Shown here one piece after another: positions 1 through 6,938 of a stretch of DNA of 7,599 bases. The DNA is taken from positions 1-7,599 of the forward strand of contig JASLFQ010000103.1 of the NCBI GenBank assembly GCA_030150595.1, in the 5' to 3' direction. This DNA comes from Aquirhabdus sp. GTDB taxonomy: Bacteria; Pseudomonadota; Gammaproteobacteria; Pseudomonadales; Moraxellaceae. Position numbers and translations under genes: made by a program. The notes beneath the pieces were generated by a model. It saw only the letters and a program-made list of their open reading frames with translations, had not been told where the DNA came from and did not search any database. Every line of letters starts with the position of its first letter. The stretch's first letter is position 1.

Positions 1-946
1 TCGTTATTTAGTTGCAGAAGCCGATGAAAGCGATGCGTCATTCTTGTATTTGCAACCGATGGCGGCGATTGTCACCAACATCGATGCTGACCACATGGAA
101 ACCTATGGCGGTAGTTTTGAGAAGTTAAAAGATACCTTTATTGAGTTCCTGCATAATTTGCCGTTTTATGGTTTGGCTGTGTTGTGTGGCGATGATGCAA
201 ATATTCAAGAATTATTACCGCGTGTGGGTCGTCCATTTTTGACCTACGGTTTTAATGAAGGTAATGATATCCGTGCGGTTGATGTGGTTCAGCTCGGGAT
301 GCAGACGCGATTTACCGTGTTACGTCGTGACCGCGAGCCATTGACCGTTACGACGAATCAACCAGGTTTGCATAATGTGCTGAATGCGTTGGCGGCGATT
401 GGCATTGCCACCGATGAAGGTGTGAGCGATGCTGCCATTAGCCGTGCGCTGTCTGGTTTTGCGGGCGTTGGTCGTCGTTTCCAAGTTCAAGGCGAGTTCC
501 CACATCAGGACGGCAGCATTATGTTGGTCGATGATTATGGACATCATCCAAAAGAAGTTGAAGTGACGATTAAAGCGGCACGTCAAAGTCATCCCGATCG
601 TCGTTTAGTGATGTTGTTTCAGCCGCATCGTTTTACGCGCACACGTGATTGTTTTGAGGACTTCGTTGAAGTGTTGTCACAAGTCGATGTTCTGCTGTTG
701 ATGGAAGTTTATTCAGCGGGCGAGAAGCCAATTGTTGGTGCAGATAGTCGTAGTTTGGCGCGTAGTATTCGCGCACGTGGACGCGTTGAGCCGATCTTGG
801 TTGATCCTGTAGATGAGCAACTTCCGCAAGTTTTGCAAAGCGTGTTGCAAGCCGGCGATTTGCTTCTGACGCAAGGCGCTGGAAATGTCGGTGCGGTGTC
901 TAACGATTTGGCCCAACAAAGCTTGTATTTACAGGTAAAATCCTAA
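1..946 (+). CDS. murC: UDP-N-acetylmuramate--L-alanine ligase MurC, 3' part (5' end outside window)
   Basis: The gene enters from the left edge; the first complete codon starts at base 2 and the stop is TAA at 944-946, giving about 314 residues. MurC is the cytoplasmic ATP-dependent ligase that adds L-alanine to UDP-MurNAc, the first step of the peptidoglycan stem peptide. The visible part starts at '[10 protein letters not shown]', the acidic metal-binding stretch of the central Mur ligase domain, followed by 'VTNIDADHM'. The C-terminal domain shows 'GVGRRF', '[11 protein letters not shown]' and '[12 protein letters not shown]' (about 611-648), then 'ADSRSL' and 'LTQGAGNVG' near the end. All match MurC rather than MurD, MurE or MurF. 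By comparison with the E. coli protein (491 aa), about 165-175 N-terminal residues, including the GKT-type ATP loop, lie outside the window. An in-frame TTG at 44 is internal to the conserved domain and is not the start. No frameshift is seen. Confidence 0.97.
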   Translation, partial: RYLVAEADESDASFLYLQPMAAIVTNIDADHMETYGGSFEKLKDTFIEFLHNLPFYGLAVLCGDDANIQELLPRVGRPFLTYGFNEGNDIRAVDVVQLGMQTRFTVLRRDREPLTVTTNQPGLHNVLNALAAIGIATDEGVSDAAISRALSGFAGVGRRFQVQGEFPHQDGSIMLVDDYGHHPKEVEVTIKAARQSHPDRRLVMLFQPHRFTRTRDCFEDFVEVLSQVDVLLLMEVYSAGEKPIVGADSRSLARSIRARGRVEPILVDPVDEQLPQVLQSVLQAGDLLLTQGAGNVGAVSNDLAQQSLYLQVKS

Positions 947-951
947 GAACG

Positions 952-1071
952 ATGTACTGCTATAAAAAGCATACAGGAAAGCATAGGTTGTGTTTGTTAC
1001 ACATGATAGATTGCGCGGTGAGCCGATGATGTGTATTGCAGGAACGAGGCGTTGAGATTGGCGCCGTGAGC
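952..1071 (+). promoter_or_regulatory. murC-ddl gap with a weak extended -10 candidate
   Basis: This 125-bp gap is long for neighbouring dcw genes. It holds one extended -10-like sequence, TGC followed by TATAAA (958-966), with no recognisable -35 at the right distance. A small inverted repeat, TGTGT (989-993) with ACACA (999-1003), is too short to weigh. An AGGAACGAGG stretch (1040-1049) resembles a ribosome binding site but lies 16-22 bases from the in-frame GTG (1066) and ATG (1072), which is too far to be convincing. Expression of ddl by read-through from murC is the simplest reading. Confidence 0.2.
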
Positions 1072-2088
1072 ATGGGTTACTCTAGTTTAAAAAGTATGGA
1101 TTTAAAAAGCATGAAACAGTTTGGAAAAGTCGCGGTTTTGTTTGGTGGAAATTCGGGCGAGCGTGAAGTCTCGCTGAAGAGTGGTCAAGCTGTCCTTGAT
1201 GCGCTGCTGACCAAAGGCGTGAACGCCGAAGCCTTCGATCCTGCAATCCGCGCAATTACCGAACTTGCACAATATGACCGTGCTTTTATTGTGCTGCATG
1301 GTCGTGGTGGTGAAGACGGTCAAATCCAAGGTTTATTGGAATGGATGAATATTCCATATACAGGTTCAGGTGTGCTTGCTTCTGCACTTGGCATGGATAA
1401 AGCCAGAACTAAACAGCTATGGAAAGGTATAGGCTTGCCAACTGCTCCGTATTGCTTGCTTGATGAAAATACTGATTACCCAACGGTGATTGCCGAATTA
1501 GGTTTACCGCTGATTATCAAGCCAGTTCATGAAGGTTCGAGCATTGGTATGAGCAAAGTTGAACGTCCTGAACAACTTGAGCCCGCTTATCGTGAAGCGA
1601 GCGGACATGATGCTGTTGTGATGGCTGAAGCGTGGATTACGGGTCGTGAGTTTACCGTCGTGATCTTGAATGGACAAGCGCTGCCTGTGATTCGTTTAGA
1701 GCCGCCGAAAGATGTGGCGTTCTATGATTACCAGGCTAAATATTTACGTAACGACACTCATTATGGCATTCCATCGGGCTTAACCGATCTGGAAGAAAAA
1801 CAATTGCAAGTGTTAGCGCTACGCGCCTTTAATGCGGTTGGTGCGACAGGTTGGGGGCGCATCGATGCGATGCAAGATACTGATGGACGCTTTTGGTTGC
1901 TGGAAGTGAATACGGTTCCTGGCATGACTGATCATTCGCTTGTACCTATGGCGGCGAAAGCAGTCGGCTATAGTTTTGCCGATTTATGCGTTGCCATACT
2001 GAGTCAAACGTTGGGTCAAACATTAAGTCAAAATGCTGAAGCGCCATTAACAGCAGACGTAAATTCTACCCCAGCGCATGCTGGTTGA
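1072..2088 (+). CDS. ddl: D-alanine--D-alanine ligase
   Basis: This cytoplasmic ATP-grasp ligase joins two D-alanines to make the dipeptide added by MurF; its place between murC and ftsQ is that of ddlB. From ATG 1072 it is 338 residues. The N-terminal domain has 'VAVLFGG' and 'GEREVSL', with the conserved Glu near residue 32. The 'HEGSSIGMSK' loop is at about 153-162, the flexible 'FYDYQAKY' loop at 217-224, 'GWGRIDAM' at 260-267, and the metal ligands E278 and N280 are in 'LLEVNTVPGMT'. The Tyr of 'YDYQAKY' is the usual D-Ala-D-Ala type rather than D-Ala-D-Lac. The start is uncertain: TTG 1036, ATG 1072, ATG 1096 and ATG 1111 are in frame and none has a good ribosome binding site. Homology starts only around residue 16 ('FGKVAVLFGG'), so 1111 (325 aa) is a real alternative. 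The C-terminus carries about 25 residues beyond E. coli DdlB (306 aa). Confidence 0.95.
   Translation: MGYSSLKSMDLKSMKQFGKVAVLFGGNSGEREVSLKSGQAVLDALLTKGVNAEAFDPAIRAITELAQYDRAFIVLHGRGGEDGQIQGLLEWMNIPYTGSGVLASALGMDKARTKQLWKGIGLPTAPYCLLDENTDYPTVIAELGLPLIIKPVHEGSSIGMSKVERPEQLEPAYREASGHDAVVMAEAWITGREFTVVILNGQALPVIRLEPPKDVAFYDYQAKYLRNDTHYGIPSGLTDLEEKQLQVLALRAFNAVGATGWGRIDAMQDTDGRFWLLEVNTVPGMTDHSLVPMAAKAVGYSFADLCVAILSQTLGQTLSQNAEAPLTADVNSTPAHAG
1084..1113 (+). repeat. 15-bp imperfect tandem repeat at the ddl 5' end
   Basis: AGTTTAAAAAGTATG (1084-1098) is followed directly by GATTTAAAAAGCATG (1099-1113), identical at 12 of 15 positions. Each copy ends in an in-frame ATG, encoding the motif S-L-K-S-M then D-L-K-S-M. 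The duplication creates two of the competing ddl start codons (1096 and 1111). Confidence 0.8.
2002..2037 (+). repeat. 12-bp in-frame tandem repeat at the ddl 3' end
   Basis: Units AGTCAAACGTTG (2002-2013) and GGTCAAACATTA (2014-2025) differ at 3 of 12 positions. A third unit, AGTCAAAATGCT (2026-2037), keeps only its first seven or eight bases. They encode SQTL-GQTL-SQNA, inside the Ddl tail that extends past the conserved domain. Confidence 0.75.
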
Positions 2089-2101
2089 GATAAGATAAAA
2101 C

Positions 2102-2956
2102 ATGGCACAGTTACCCATTGCAGCGCACCGATTAATGTCAATGTCTCCTCAGTCTGATTCGTCGCAAACGCTTGGCGGAAAATTGTCAGGAATGGGGAGT
2201 TGGTTGCTGTTGGTTGCGGCGCTGGTGCTGTGTGGCATGGGTGGTTGGGGCGTGGTGCATCGGTTATTACATGCTCCAGTGGCTCAGCTTGTGGTGACGG
2301 GTGATATTAATTCGGCTGAACAGAGCTTATTGCAGCAGAAGATTCAGCCACTGATTCATCAGAATTATTTTACGGCTGATTTAGTGTCGATACGTGATGC
2401 GGCATTGAGCCTGTCTTGGGTCGAGAGTGTGACGGTGACTCGGCATTGGCCTGATGGATTGCTGGTTCGTGTGATTCCTCGTCAGCCGATAGCGCGTTGG
2501 GGCAGCGGACGGTTATTAAGTGGTCAAGGTGTTATTTTTATTGAGGCGGTCAATAGCGATCATTTGGATTTGCCACTATTGCATGGACCGATCAATCAGT
2601 CGCTGGCGATGATGCAGCAGTACCAAAAGATTAACCAATGGTTTGCGCCACTGGGTTTGCGATTAAAAGAGCTCTACTTAACCGATCGTATGACATGGTT
2701 TATGTCGTTTGATTCAGGGTTGCGAGTGATTGTCGACCAAGAGCAGACTAATTTAAAATTACAACGCCTCAGCGAGCTTGGGCAAGGCAATGATCGGTTA
2801 CATCAATTATGGCCGCGGATTGCCGCGGTTGATTTGCGCTACCGCAATGGCATGGCGGTACAGTGGACGGATGCACCTATCAGTCTGCCAGTGAAAGTTG
2901 CACCTGCATCTTCTGCAGATGCAGCGTTGGCTGCACCAAATGTGACTCAGCCATGA
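2102..2956 (+). CDS. ftsQ: Cell division protein FtsQ
   Basis: FtsQ is a bitopic inner-membrane divisome protein that binds FtsB/FtsL and helps control septal peptidoglycan synthesis. This copy has 284 residues (E. coli 276). It has a cytoplasmic tail (about 1-32), one membrane segment (about 33-52, 'SWLLLVAALVLCGMGGW'), a periplasmic POTRA domain (about 60-130) with 'VVTGDIN', 'LSWVESVTVTRHWPDGL' and 'PIARW', then the beta domain ending in 'VDLRYRNGMAVQW' (243-255). A low-complexity Ala/Pro/Ser tail follows. ATG 2102 was chosen because it lies 13 bp after the ddl stop and has a GAGATAAG-like ribosome binding site; ATGs at residues 12 and 14 are possible alternatives. Sequence similarity in FtsQ is generally low, but topology, the 'W-P-D' motif and position make the call firm. 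The TGA stop overlaps an ATG (2953-2956), discussed with the ftsQ-ftsA gap. Confidence 0.95.
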   Translation: MAQLPIAAHRLMSMSPQSDSSQTLGGKLSGMGSWLLLVAALVLCGMGGWGVVHRLLHAPVAQLVVTGDINSAEQSLLQQKIQPLIHQNYFTADLVSIRDAALSLSWVESVTVTRHWPDGLLVRVIPRQPIARWGSGRLLSGQGVIFIEAVNSDHLDLPLLHGPINQSLAMMQQYQKINQWFAPLGLRLKELYLTDRMTWFMSFDSGLRVIVDQEQTNLKLQRLSELGQGNDRLHQLWPRIAAVDLRYRNGMAVQWTDAPISLPVKVAPASSADAALAAPNVTQP

Positions 2957-3054
2957 ATAACTTAATTTATGCAAAGAGGTTATCTTCGGCATATTATTTT
3001 TTAGATACACGCTTGAACAGAAGAGTTTTGAGAATGGGCTGTAAAGATGAGTGA
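2953..3054 (+). CDS. Possible 33-residue coupling or leader ORF between ftsQ and ftsA
   Basis: An open frame starts at ATG 2953, overlapping the ftsQ stop as ATGA. It crosses the whole ftsQ-ftsA gap and stops at TGA 3052-3054, which lies inside the first codons of ftsA (ATG 3047). The peptide would begin MNNLIYAKRLSSAYYF and is basic in its second half. It has no ribosome binding site of its own, so translation would rest on re-initiation after ftsQ. No family is recognised. A run of 33 codons without a stop is expected by chance roughly one time in five with uniform codons, so the overlap at both ends is the only real argument. It is listed as a possibility, not a confirmed gene. Confidence 0.2.
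   Translation: MNNLIYAKRLSSAYYFLDTRLNRRVLRMGCKDE
2968..3002 (+). terminator. Weak hairpin plus T-tract in the ftsQ-ftsA gap (possible attenuator)
   Basis: TATGC (2968-2972) pairs with GCATA (2989-2993), and inside it AAGA (2974-2977) pairs with TCTT (2983-2986) around the loop GGTTA. Six T residues follow at 2997-3002. The stem is short, A/T-rich and interrupted, so a full terminator is unlikely; partial attenuation or chance are both possible. The TATTAT at 2992-2997 also resembles a -10 box but has no fitting -35. Confidence 0.25.
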
Positions 3055-4321
3055 AATTGAAACGATACCGACGATTGTTGCGATTGATGTCGGCACGCAC
3101 AAAGTTGCGGTACTCATTGGTCGTGTCCATGCCGCTGATCGGATTGAGGTCATTGGTCTAGGTCATGCTGCAAATCGCGGTATGAGTAAGGGCATGATCA
3201 ATAATATGGACAAAGTTGTTGCTGCGATTAAAGAAGCAGTGGCTTTGGCCGAAGATATGGCGGATTGCCGTGTGCATAGCGCATGGGTTGCCATTCCGAG
3301 TCCTGAATTACAAAGTTTTAATGCGTCAGGTCGCACGCCAGTTGCCAATGGTTCGATTACGACAGCAGAAATCGTACGCACATTGGAAATGGCGAAAAGT
3401 AGTCACTTGATGCCGACCCATTATCTGATCAATGCCGTGCCGCTTGGCGTGGCGATTGATGATCGTGATGATTGGGCAGAATACCCGATCAATATGGCAG
3501 CAGCGGCAATCACAGGCCATTATCATTTAATGATGCTGCCTAATAATACAATGCAAAACATTGATAAAGCGCTGAAATCGGCGAATATTGGTGTTGAGCG
3601 AATGATTGTTTCTAATCTGGCAACTGCAGAATCAACATTACTCCGCGATGAAAAAGAATACGGCGTATGCTTGGTTGATATTGGTGCAGGCACAACCGCT
3701 ATTTCGGTTTATCTGGAAAATCGTTTGATTTTGAGTCATACCTTGCAACGTGGTGGTGAGAATGTGACGCGAGATATTGCATCCGTTTTGCATACATCAA
3801 CTGAACAAGCCGAGATGTTGAAAGTTCGCTATGGTGGCGTGAATCGAGACCTGATTCGTCCTGATCAAATGATTCAGGTGACAGGCGTGGGCAATAATCC
3901 TGTTCTGACTTTAAGTCGAATGGATTTGGCAGATATCATTATTGCGCGTTATGAAGAAGTTTTTGAAGAAGTTCGCCGATTGTTAGCGGATAGCGGTGCA
4001 ATTAGTGTGCTTCGTCATGGCGTGGTTCTCTCTGGTGCATCTTGTCAGATTGAAGGGATTGTGAGTTTGGCGCGAAATGCCTTGGGTGTACCCGTGCATT
4101 TAGGCAATCATCCTGCCAGTGTTGAAATCCGTGATGATCGTAAACCGTTACTTCATCGGACAATATTTGCCACAGCCAGCGGTCTGCTGCTATATAGCCA
4201 AAGCGAAAATCAGCGTTGGAGCGAAGAAACAGATCGCGATACAGGACGTGAGCAAATTGTGACGCGTTTGATGGTGACGCCATGGCGACGATTGGTCGAT
4301 AAGTTGCGCGCTGTTTTTTAA
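3047..4321 (+). CDS. ftsA: Cell division protein FtsA
   Basis: FtsA is the actin-like ATPase that tethers FtsZ filaments to the inner membrane and recruits later divisome proteins. It has 424 residues (E. coli 420). Phosphate-1 motif 'VAIDVGTHKVAVLIGR' is at 11-26, subdomain 1C spans about 80-165, phosphate-2 'CLVDIGAGTTAISVY' is at 208-222, and the adenosine motif 'VVLSGASCQIEG' is at 326-337. The C-terminal amphipathic membrane-targeting helix is 'WRRLVDKLRAVF' (413-424) after Pro412. Compared with E. coli, the second Gly of the adenosine motif is Ala, and subdomain 1C has 'PINMAAAAITGHYHLMMLP' where E. coli has a 'GMSG' stretch; from memory the latter form is typical of Acinetobacter relatives. 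ATG 3047 gives the expected N-terminus, but the ribosome binding site is weak (GAGAATGGG about 8 or more bases upstream). It lies 90 bp after ftsQ. Confidence 0.97.
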   Translation: MSEIETIPTIVAIDVGTHKVAVLIGRVHAADRIEVIGLGHAANRGMSKGMINNMDKVVAAIKEAVALAEDMADCRVHSAWVAIPSPELQSFNASGRTPVANGSITTAEIVRTLEMAKSSHLMPTHYLINAVPLGVAIDDRDDWAEYPINMAAAAITGHYHLMMLPNNTMQNIDKALKSANIGVERMIVSNLATAESTLLRDEKEYGVCLVDIGAGTTAISVYLENRLILSHTLQRGGENVTRDIASVLHTSTEQAEMLKVRYGGVNRDLIRPDQMIQVTGVGNNPVLTLSRMDLADIIIARYEEVFEEVRRLLADSGAISVLRHGVVLSGASCQIEGIVSLARNALGVPVHLGNHPASVEIRDDRKPLLHRTIFATASGLLLYSQSENQRWSEETDRDTGREQIVTRLMVTPWRRLVDKLRAVF

Positions 4322-4587
4322 AAGATTTTTGATGGAAATGTGTTTTAGGCTTTTGCAGTTAGTTTTGATATTTGTTGTAAATTAAAGAGATGATTGTTTT
4401 TTGGTTGTTCTGGTCAGACAGTTTTGAGCATTGTTGATGGCAACGATGGTTAATCTACATTGATATTTAAAAACAGAACTTAACGTATTCCCATACCACT
4501 TTGGGTAATGACTTGCATAGAATGATTTAGCATTGATTGCGATTAAGCAGGTTGTTACGGTATTTTTATTTTTGGAGAAGCAACACC
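4322..4587 (+). promoter_or_regulatory. 266-bp ftsA-ftsZ intergenic leader, no gene seen
   Basis: This A/T-rich stretch holds no recognisable gene. Possible promoter pieces are TTGATA (4365-4370) with GATGAT (4389-4394) at 18 bp, TTGCAG (4353-4358) with TGTAAA (4376-4381) at 17 bp, and TTGATT (4533-4538) with TACGGT (4556-4561) at 17 bp. None is strong on both boxes. A small hairpin TTGTTG/CAACGA (4431-4446, loop ATGG, one G-T pair) is also present, without a T-tract. The region ends in the ftsZ ribosome binding site GGAGAAG (4574-4580), seven bases before ATG 4588. Its length suggests that ftsZ is at least partly transcribed from here, which fits the need for more FtsZ than FtsA; that is inference. 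Confidence 0.4.
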
Positions 4588-5760
4588 ATGTCCTACACAT
4601 TGGTGCAAGATGATACCCCTGATAATAACGGCACGGCTCGTTTCACAGCGATTGGCGTCGGCGGTGGTGGTGGTAACTCGGTCGAACATATGGTGCGTTC
4701 GGGTATTAAGGGTGTCACGTTTGCTTGTGCGAATACAGATCGTCAGGCATTGGATCGTATGTCGGCGCAGAATCGTATCCAACTCGGTTTGCAAACCAGT
4801 CGTGGTCTAGGGGCTGGCGCTGATCCTGAAGTGGGTCGCCAAGCGGCTCAAGAAGAGCACGAGCGTATTCGCGAAGTATTGCAAGGCTCAGACATGGTTT
4901 TCATTACTGCAGGTATGGGCGGTGGTACTGGTACGGGTGCGGCGCCTGTGATCGCGGAAATTGCCAAAGAAATGGGTATTCTGACTGTCGCAGTCGTCAC
5001 GACTCCGTTTAAATTTGAAGGAAAACGTCGTGCATCTTCTGCCGAGCGTGGTATCGAAGATTTAACCCAATACGTTGACTCGTTAATCACGATTCCGAAT
5101 GATAAATTGATGAGTGTTTATCGCAACTTATCAGTCGTTGATGCGTTTAAACGTGCGGATGATGTGGTACTGAATGCGGTGCGCGGGATTTCTGATCTGA
5201 TCATGAACCCGGGGATGATCAATATCGACTTCGCGGATATTCGTGCGGCGATGAGTGCGCGTGGACACGCGATGATGGGTATTGGTAGCGCCAAAGGTGA
5301 TGATCGCGCACGAATTGCAACAGAAATGGCGATTCGTAGTCCACTCTTGGACAATGTTTTGCTGGAAGATGCGCAAGGCTTGCTCGTCAATATTACGGGT
5401 TCTGATGTGCAACTTGATGAGTTTCAGACTGTTGGTGAAGTCATTGAGCAAATTGCCGATGAAGAAGCGAATATTTTTGTGGGTGTGGTTTTAGATCCAG
5501 ATGCAGGCGACGAATTGCGTATTACCGTGATCGCTACGGGTCTGAGTCGAGATGATCGCCCAATGCAACGCCGTCCAATTCCAACCCGTAAAGATCAAGT
5601 TGCGCTGCCGTTAGATGATATTGATGCGCCTGCAATTGATCGTCGTCACACTGGTTTAACTGAACCTTTACCGACAGTAGCTGCTCAACCTGCAGTTGAA
5701 CGTGCAGCATCTTCACCAATGCGCATTCAAGATTTTTTGAAGAATCAGCAAAAGCGCTAG
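4588..5760 (+). CDS. ftsZ: Cell division GTPase FtsZ
   Basis: FtsZ is the tubulin-like GTPase that polymerises into the Z ring at midcell. It has 390 residues (E. coli 383). Seen in order: the nucleotide-binding '[13 protein letters not shown]' (23-35), 'ANTDRQAL' (48-55), the tubulin signature '[12 protein letters not shown]' (109-120), '[11 protein letters not shown]' (138-148), and the T7 synergy loop '[13 protein letters not shown]' with N212, D214 and D217 completing the neighbour's GTPase site. A variable linker (about 321-376) leads to the C-terminal peptide '[12 protein letters not shown]' that binds FtsA and ZipA-type partners. The frame is open upstream to TTG 4537, but ATG 4588 has the strongest ribosome binding site of the window (GGAGAAG, seven-base spacer) and the expected N-terminus. 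The C-terminal peptide lacks the Pro common in 'IPxFL'. A terminator follows directly. Confidence 0.98.
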   Translation: MSYTLVQDDTPDNNGTARFTAIGVGGGGGNSVEHMVRSGIKGVTFACANTDRQALDRMSAQNRIQLGLQTSRGLGAGADPEVGRQAAQEEHERIREVLQGSDMVFITAGMGGGTGTGAAPVIAEIAKEMGILTVAVVTTPFKFEGKRRASSAERGIEDLTQYVDSLITIPNDKLMSVYRNLSVVDAFKRADDVVLNAVRGISDLIMNPGMINIDFADIRAAMSARGHAMMGIGSAKGDDRARIATEMAIRSPLLDNVLLEDAQGLLVNITGSDVQLDEFQTVGEVIEQIADEEANIFVGVVLDPDAGDELRITVIATGLSRDDRPMQRRPIPTRKDQVALPLDDIDAPAIDRRHTGLTEPLPTVAAQPAVERAASSPMRIQDFLKNQQKR

Positions 5761-5793
5761 CATTTTATTCTTAGTATTTGATTTGATTGAAAC

Positions 5794-5828
5794 AAGCTCA
5801 TTGCGATAATGGGCTTTTCTTTATTTAT
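5794..5828 (+). terminator. Intrinsic terminator after ftsZ
   Basis: AAGCTCATT (5794-5802) pairs with AATGGGCTT (5808-5816) as a nine-base stem with one G-U pair and the loop GCGAT. It runs into TTTTCTTTATTTATAT. It starts 34 bases after the ftsZ stop codon and should end most transcripts from the division genes, leaving lpxC to its own promoter. Confidence 0.8.
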
Positions 5829-5908
5829 ATCTTATTGAATATGTTTTAGAAAATTTTTTAAAAAACAAAAGGCACACAAAATGGTGACTGGCCAGAATTA
5901 TTGTTAGG

Positions 5909-5937
5909 TTGGCATGCTTTGTAATCAATGTTAGGAT
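5909..5937 (+). promoter_or_regulatory. Predicted sigma-70 promoter of lpxC
   Basis: The -35 TTGGCA (5909-5914, five of six to consensus) and the -10 TAGGAT (5932-5937, four of six) are exactly 17 bp apart. Transcription would begin near 5944, leaving a leader of about 23 bases. An A/T tract with T6A6 (5850-5870) lies about 40 bp upstream and could act as bent DNA or an UP-like element. A direct repeat TGTTAGG (5902-5908 and 5929-5935) straddles the promoter. The position between a terminator and lpxC supports the call. Confidence 0.5.
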
Positions 5938-5966
5938 GTGTCAATCCTGTAATATTTTGAAATAAA

Positions 5967-6881
5967 ATGTCAAAACATGTCCTCCAGCAACGTACGCTCC
6001 GCCGAACGATTCGCGCGACTGGAATTGGATTACATAGTGGTCAAAAAGTTTATCTCACGTTACATCCGCATGTGATTGATGGCGGGATCGTTTTTCGTCG
6101 TGTTGACCTGAATCCACCAGTCGAGATTCCAGCGCAAGCGCTCCTTGTCAATGAAACCACCATGTCTTCGAATTTGGAACATGATGGTGCGCGTATTGGC
6201 ACTGTTGAGCACTTAATGAGTGCATTGGCTGGTTTGGGTATCGATAACTTGATGATCGATGTGTCCTCTGCCGAAGTGCCAATTATGGACGGTAGTGCAG
6301 GACCTTTCGTCTTTTTGATTCAAACAGCTGGCATCGTAGAGCAAACTGCCCCGAAACAATTTGTGAAAATTATAAAGCCCGTCGAAGTTTTGGTCGGTGA
6401 TAAGCGAGCGGCATTTACGCCTTACGATGGTTTCCGTGTGTGCTTTACCATTGACTTTGATCATCCTGCTTTTGATGAAGAGCATCAGTCTGCTGAGCTT
6501 AATTTTTCCACGACATCATATGTGGAAGAGTTGAGTCATGCGCGGACGTTTGGCTTCATGCGCGACATCGAATATATGCAAGCCAATAATCTTGCTTTAG
6601 GTGCGAGCTTGGATAATGCGATTGCAGTGGACGATCACGGCATTGTGAACGAAGAGGGTTTACGTTTCGCCGATGAGTTTGTACGTCACAAAATGTTGGA
6701 TGCCGTCGGTGATTTGTATCTGCTCGGCTACAGTATTATTGGTCAATTCGATGGCTATAAATCAGGCCATGCACTCAATAATCAGCTGCTTCGTGCGTTA
6801 CTTGAGCGACCAGATGCCTATGAAATTGTGACATTTGATGACAAGAATTCCTGCCCAATTCACTACATTGAAGCAGATTGA
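5967..6881 (+). CDS. lpxC: UDP-3-O-acyl-N-acetylglucosamine deacetylase LpxC
   Basis: LpxC is the cytosolic zinc amidase that removes the acetyl group from UDP-3-O-acyl-GlcNAc, the committed step of lipid A synthesis. It has 304 residues (E. coli 305). Seen: '[21 protein letters not shown]' start region, '[16 protein letters not shown]' with E81 and zinc ligand H82, '[11 protein letters not shown]', '[14 protein letters not shown]', '[24 protein letters not shown]' with zinc ligands H241 and D245, and '[12 protein letters not shown]' with catalytic H268. All residues known to be needed are present. ATG 5967 was chosen because it gives the family N-terminus; there is no clear ribosome binding site in the roughly 23-base leader. 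The protein ends soon after the conserved domain ('[10 protein letters not shown]'), as in Acinetobacter-like copies. It is separated from ftsZ by a terminator and converges with dciA. LpxC level is controlled by proteolysis in enterics; no such signal can be judged here. Confidence 0.97.
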   Translation: MSKHVLQQRTLRRTIRATGIGLHSGQKVYLTLHPHVIDGGIVFRRVDLNPPVEIPAQALLVNETTMSSNLEHDGARIGTVEHLMSALAGLGIDNLMIDVSSAEVPIMDGSAGPFVFLIQTAGIVEQTAPKQFVKIIKPVEVLVGDKRAAFTPYDGFRVCFTIDFDHPAFDEEHQSAELNFSTTSYVEELSHARTFGFMRDIEYMQANNLALGASLDNAIAVDDHGIVNEEGLRFADEFVRHKMLDAVGDLYLLGYSIIGQFDGYKSGHALNNQLLRALLERPDAYEIVTFDDKNSCPIHYIEAD

Positions 6882-6938
6882 AAGATAAAATAACAATAAA
6901 ACAGCTGGTTGGGTAAATAATTCTGAATATGAATAAAT

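Noticed and set aside
1036..1071. TTG 1036 as the ddl start
   Set aside because: Rare start codon, no ribosome binding site, and the added residues have no counterpart in the family.
2807..3130. 107-codon - strand ORF across the ftsQ end and the ftsA start
   Set aside because: It is mostly antisense to two firm genes, with no recognisable motif or ribosome binding site.
4332..4385. 17-residue hydrophobic ORF after ftsA
   Set aside because: No ribosome binding site; short hydrophobic frames are expected in T-rich DNA.
4537..4587. Upstream in-frame extension of ftsZ from TTG 4537
   Set aside because: It would include the strong ribosome binding site and adds residues unlike FtsZ; ATG 4588 is clearly better.
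4382..4600. 72-codon - strand ORF in the ftsA-ftsZ leader
   Set aside because: Its composition is not protein-like, it has no recognisable family, and it overlaps the ftsZ start.
5118..5451. Two overlapping - strand ORFs of 90 and 106 codons inside ftsZ
   Set aside because: Antisense shadows of a highly conserved gene, without motifs.
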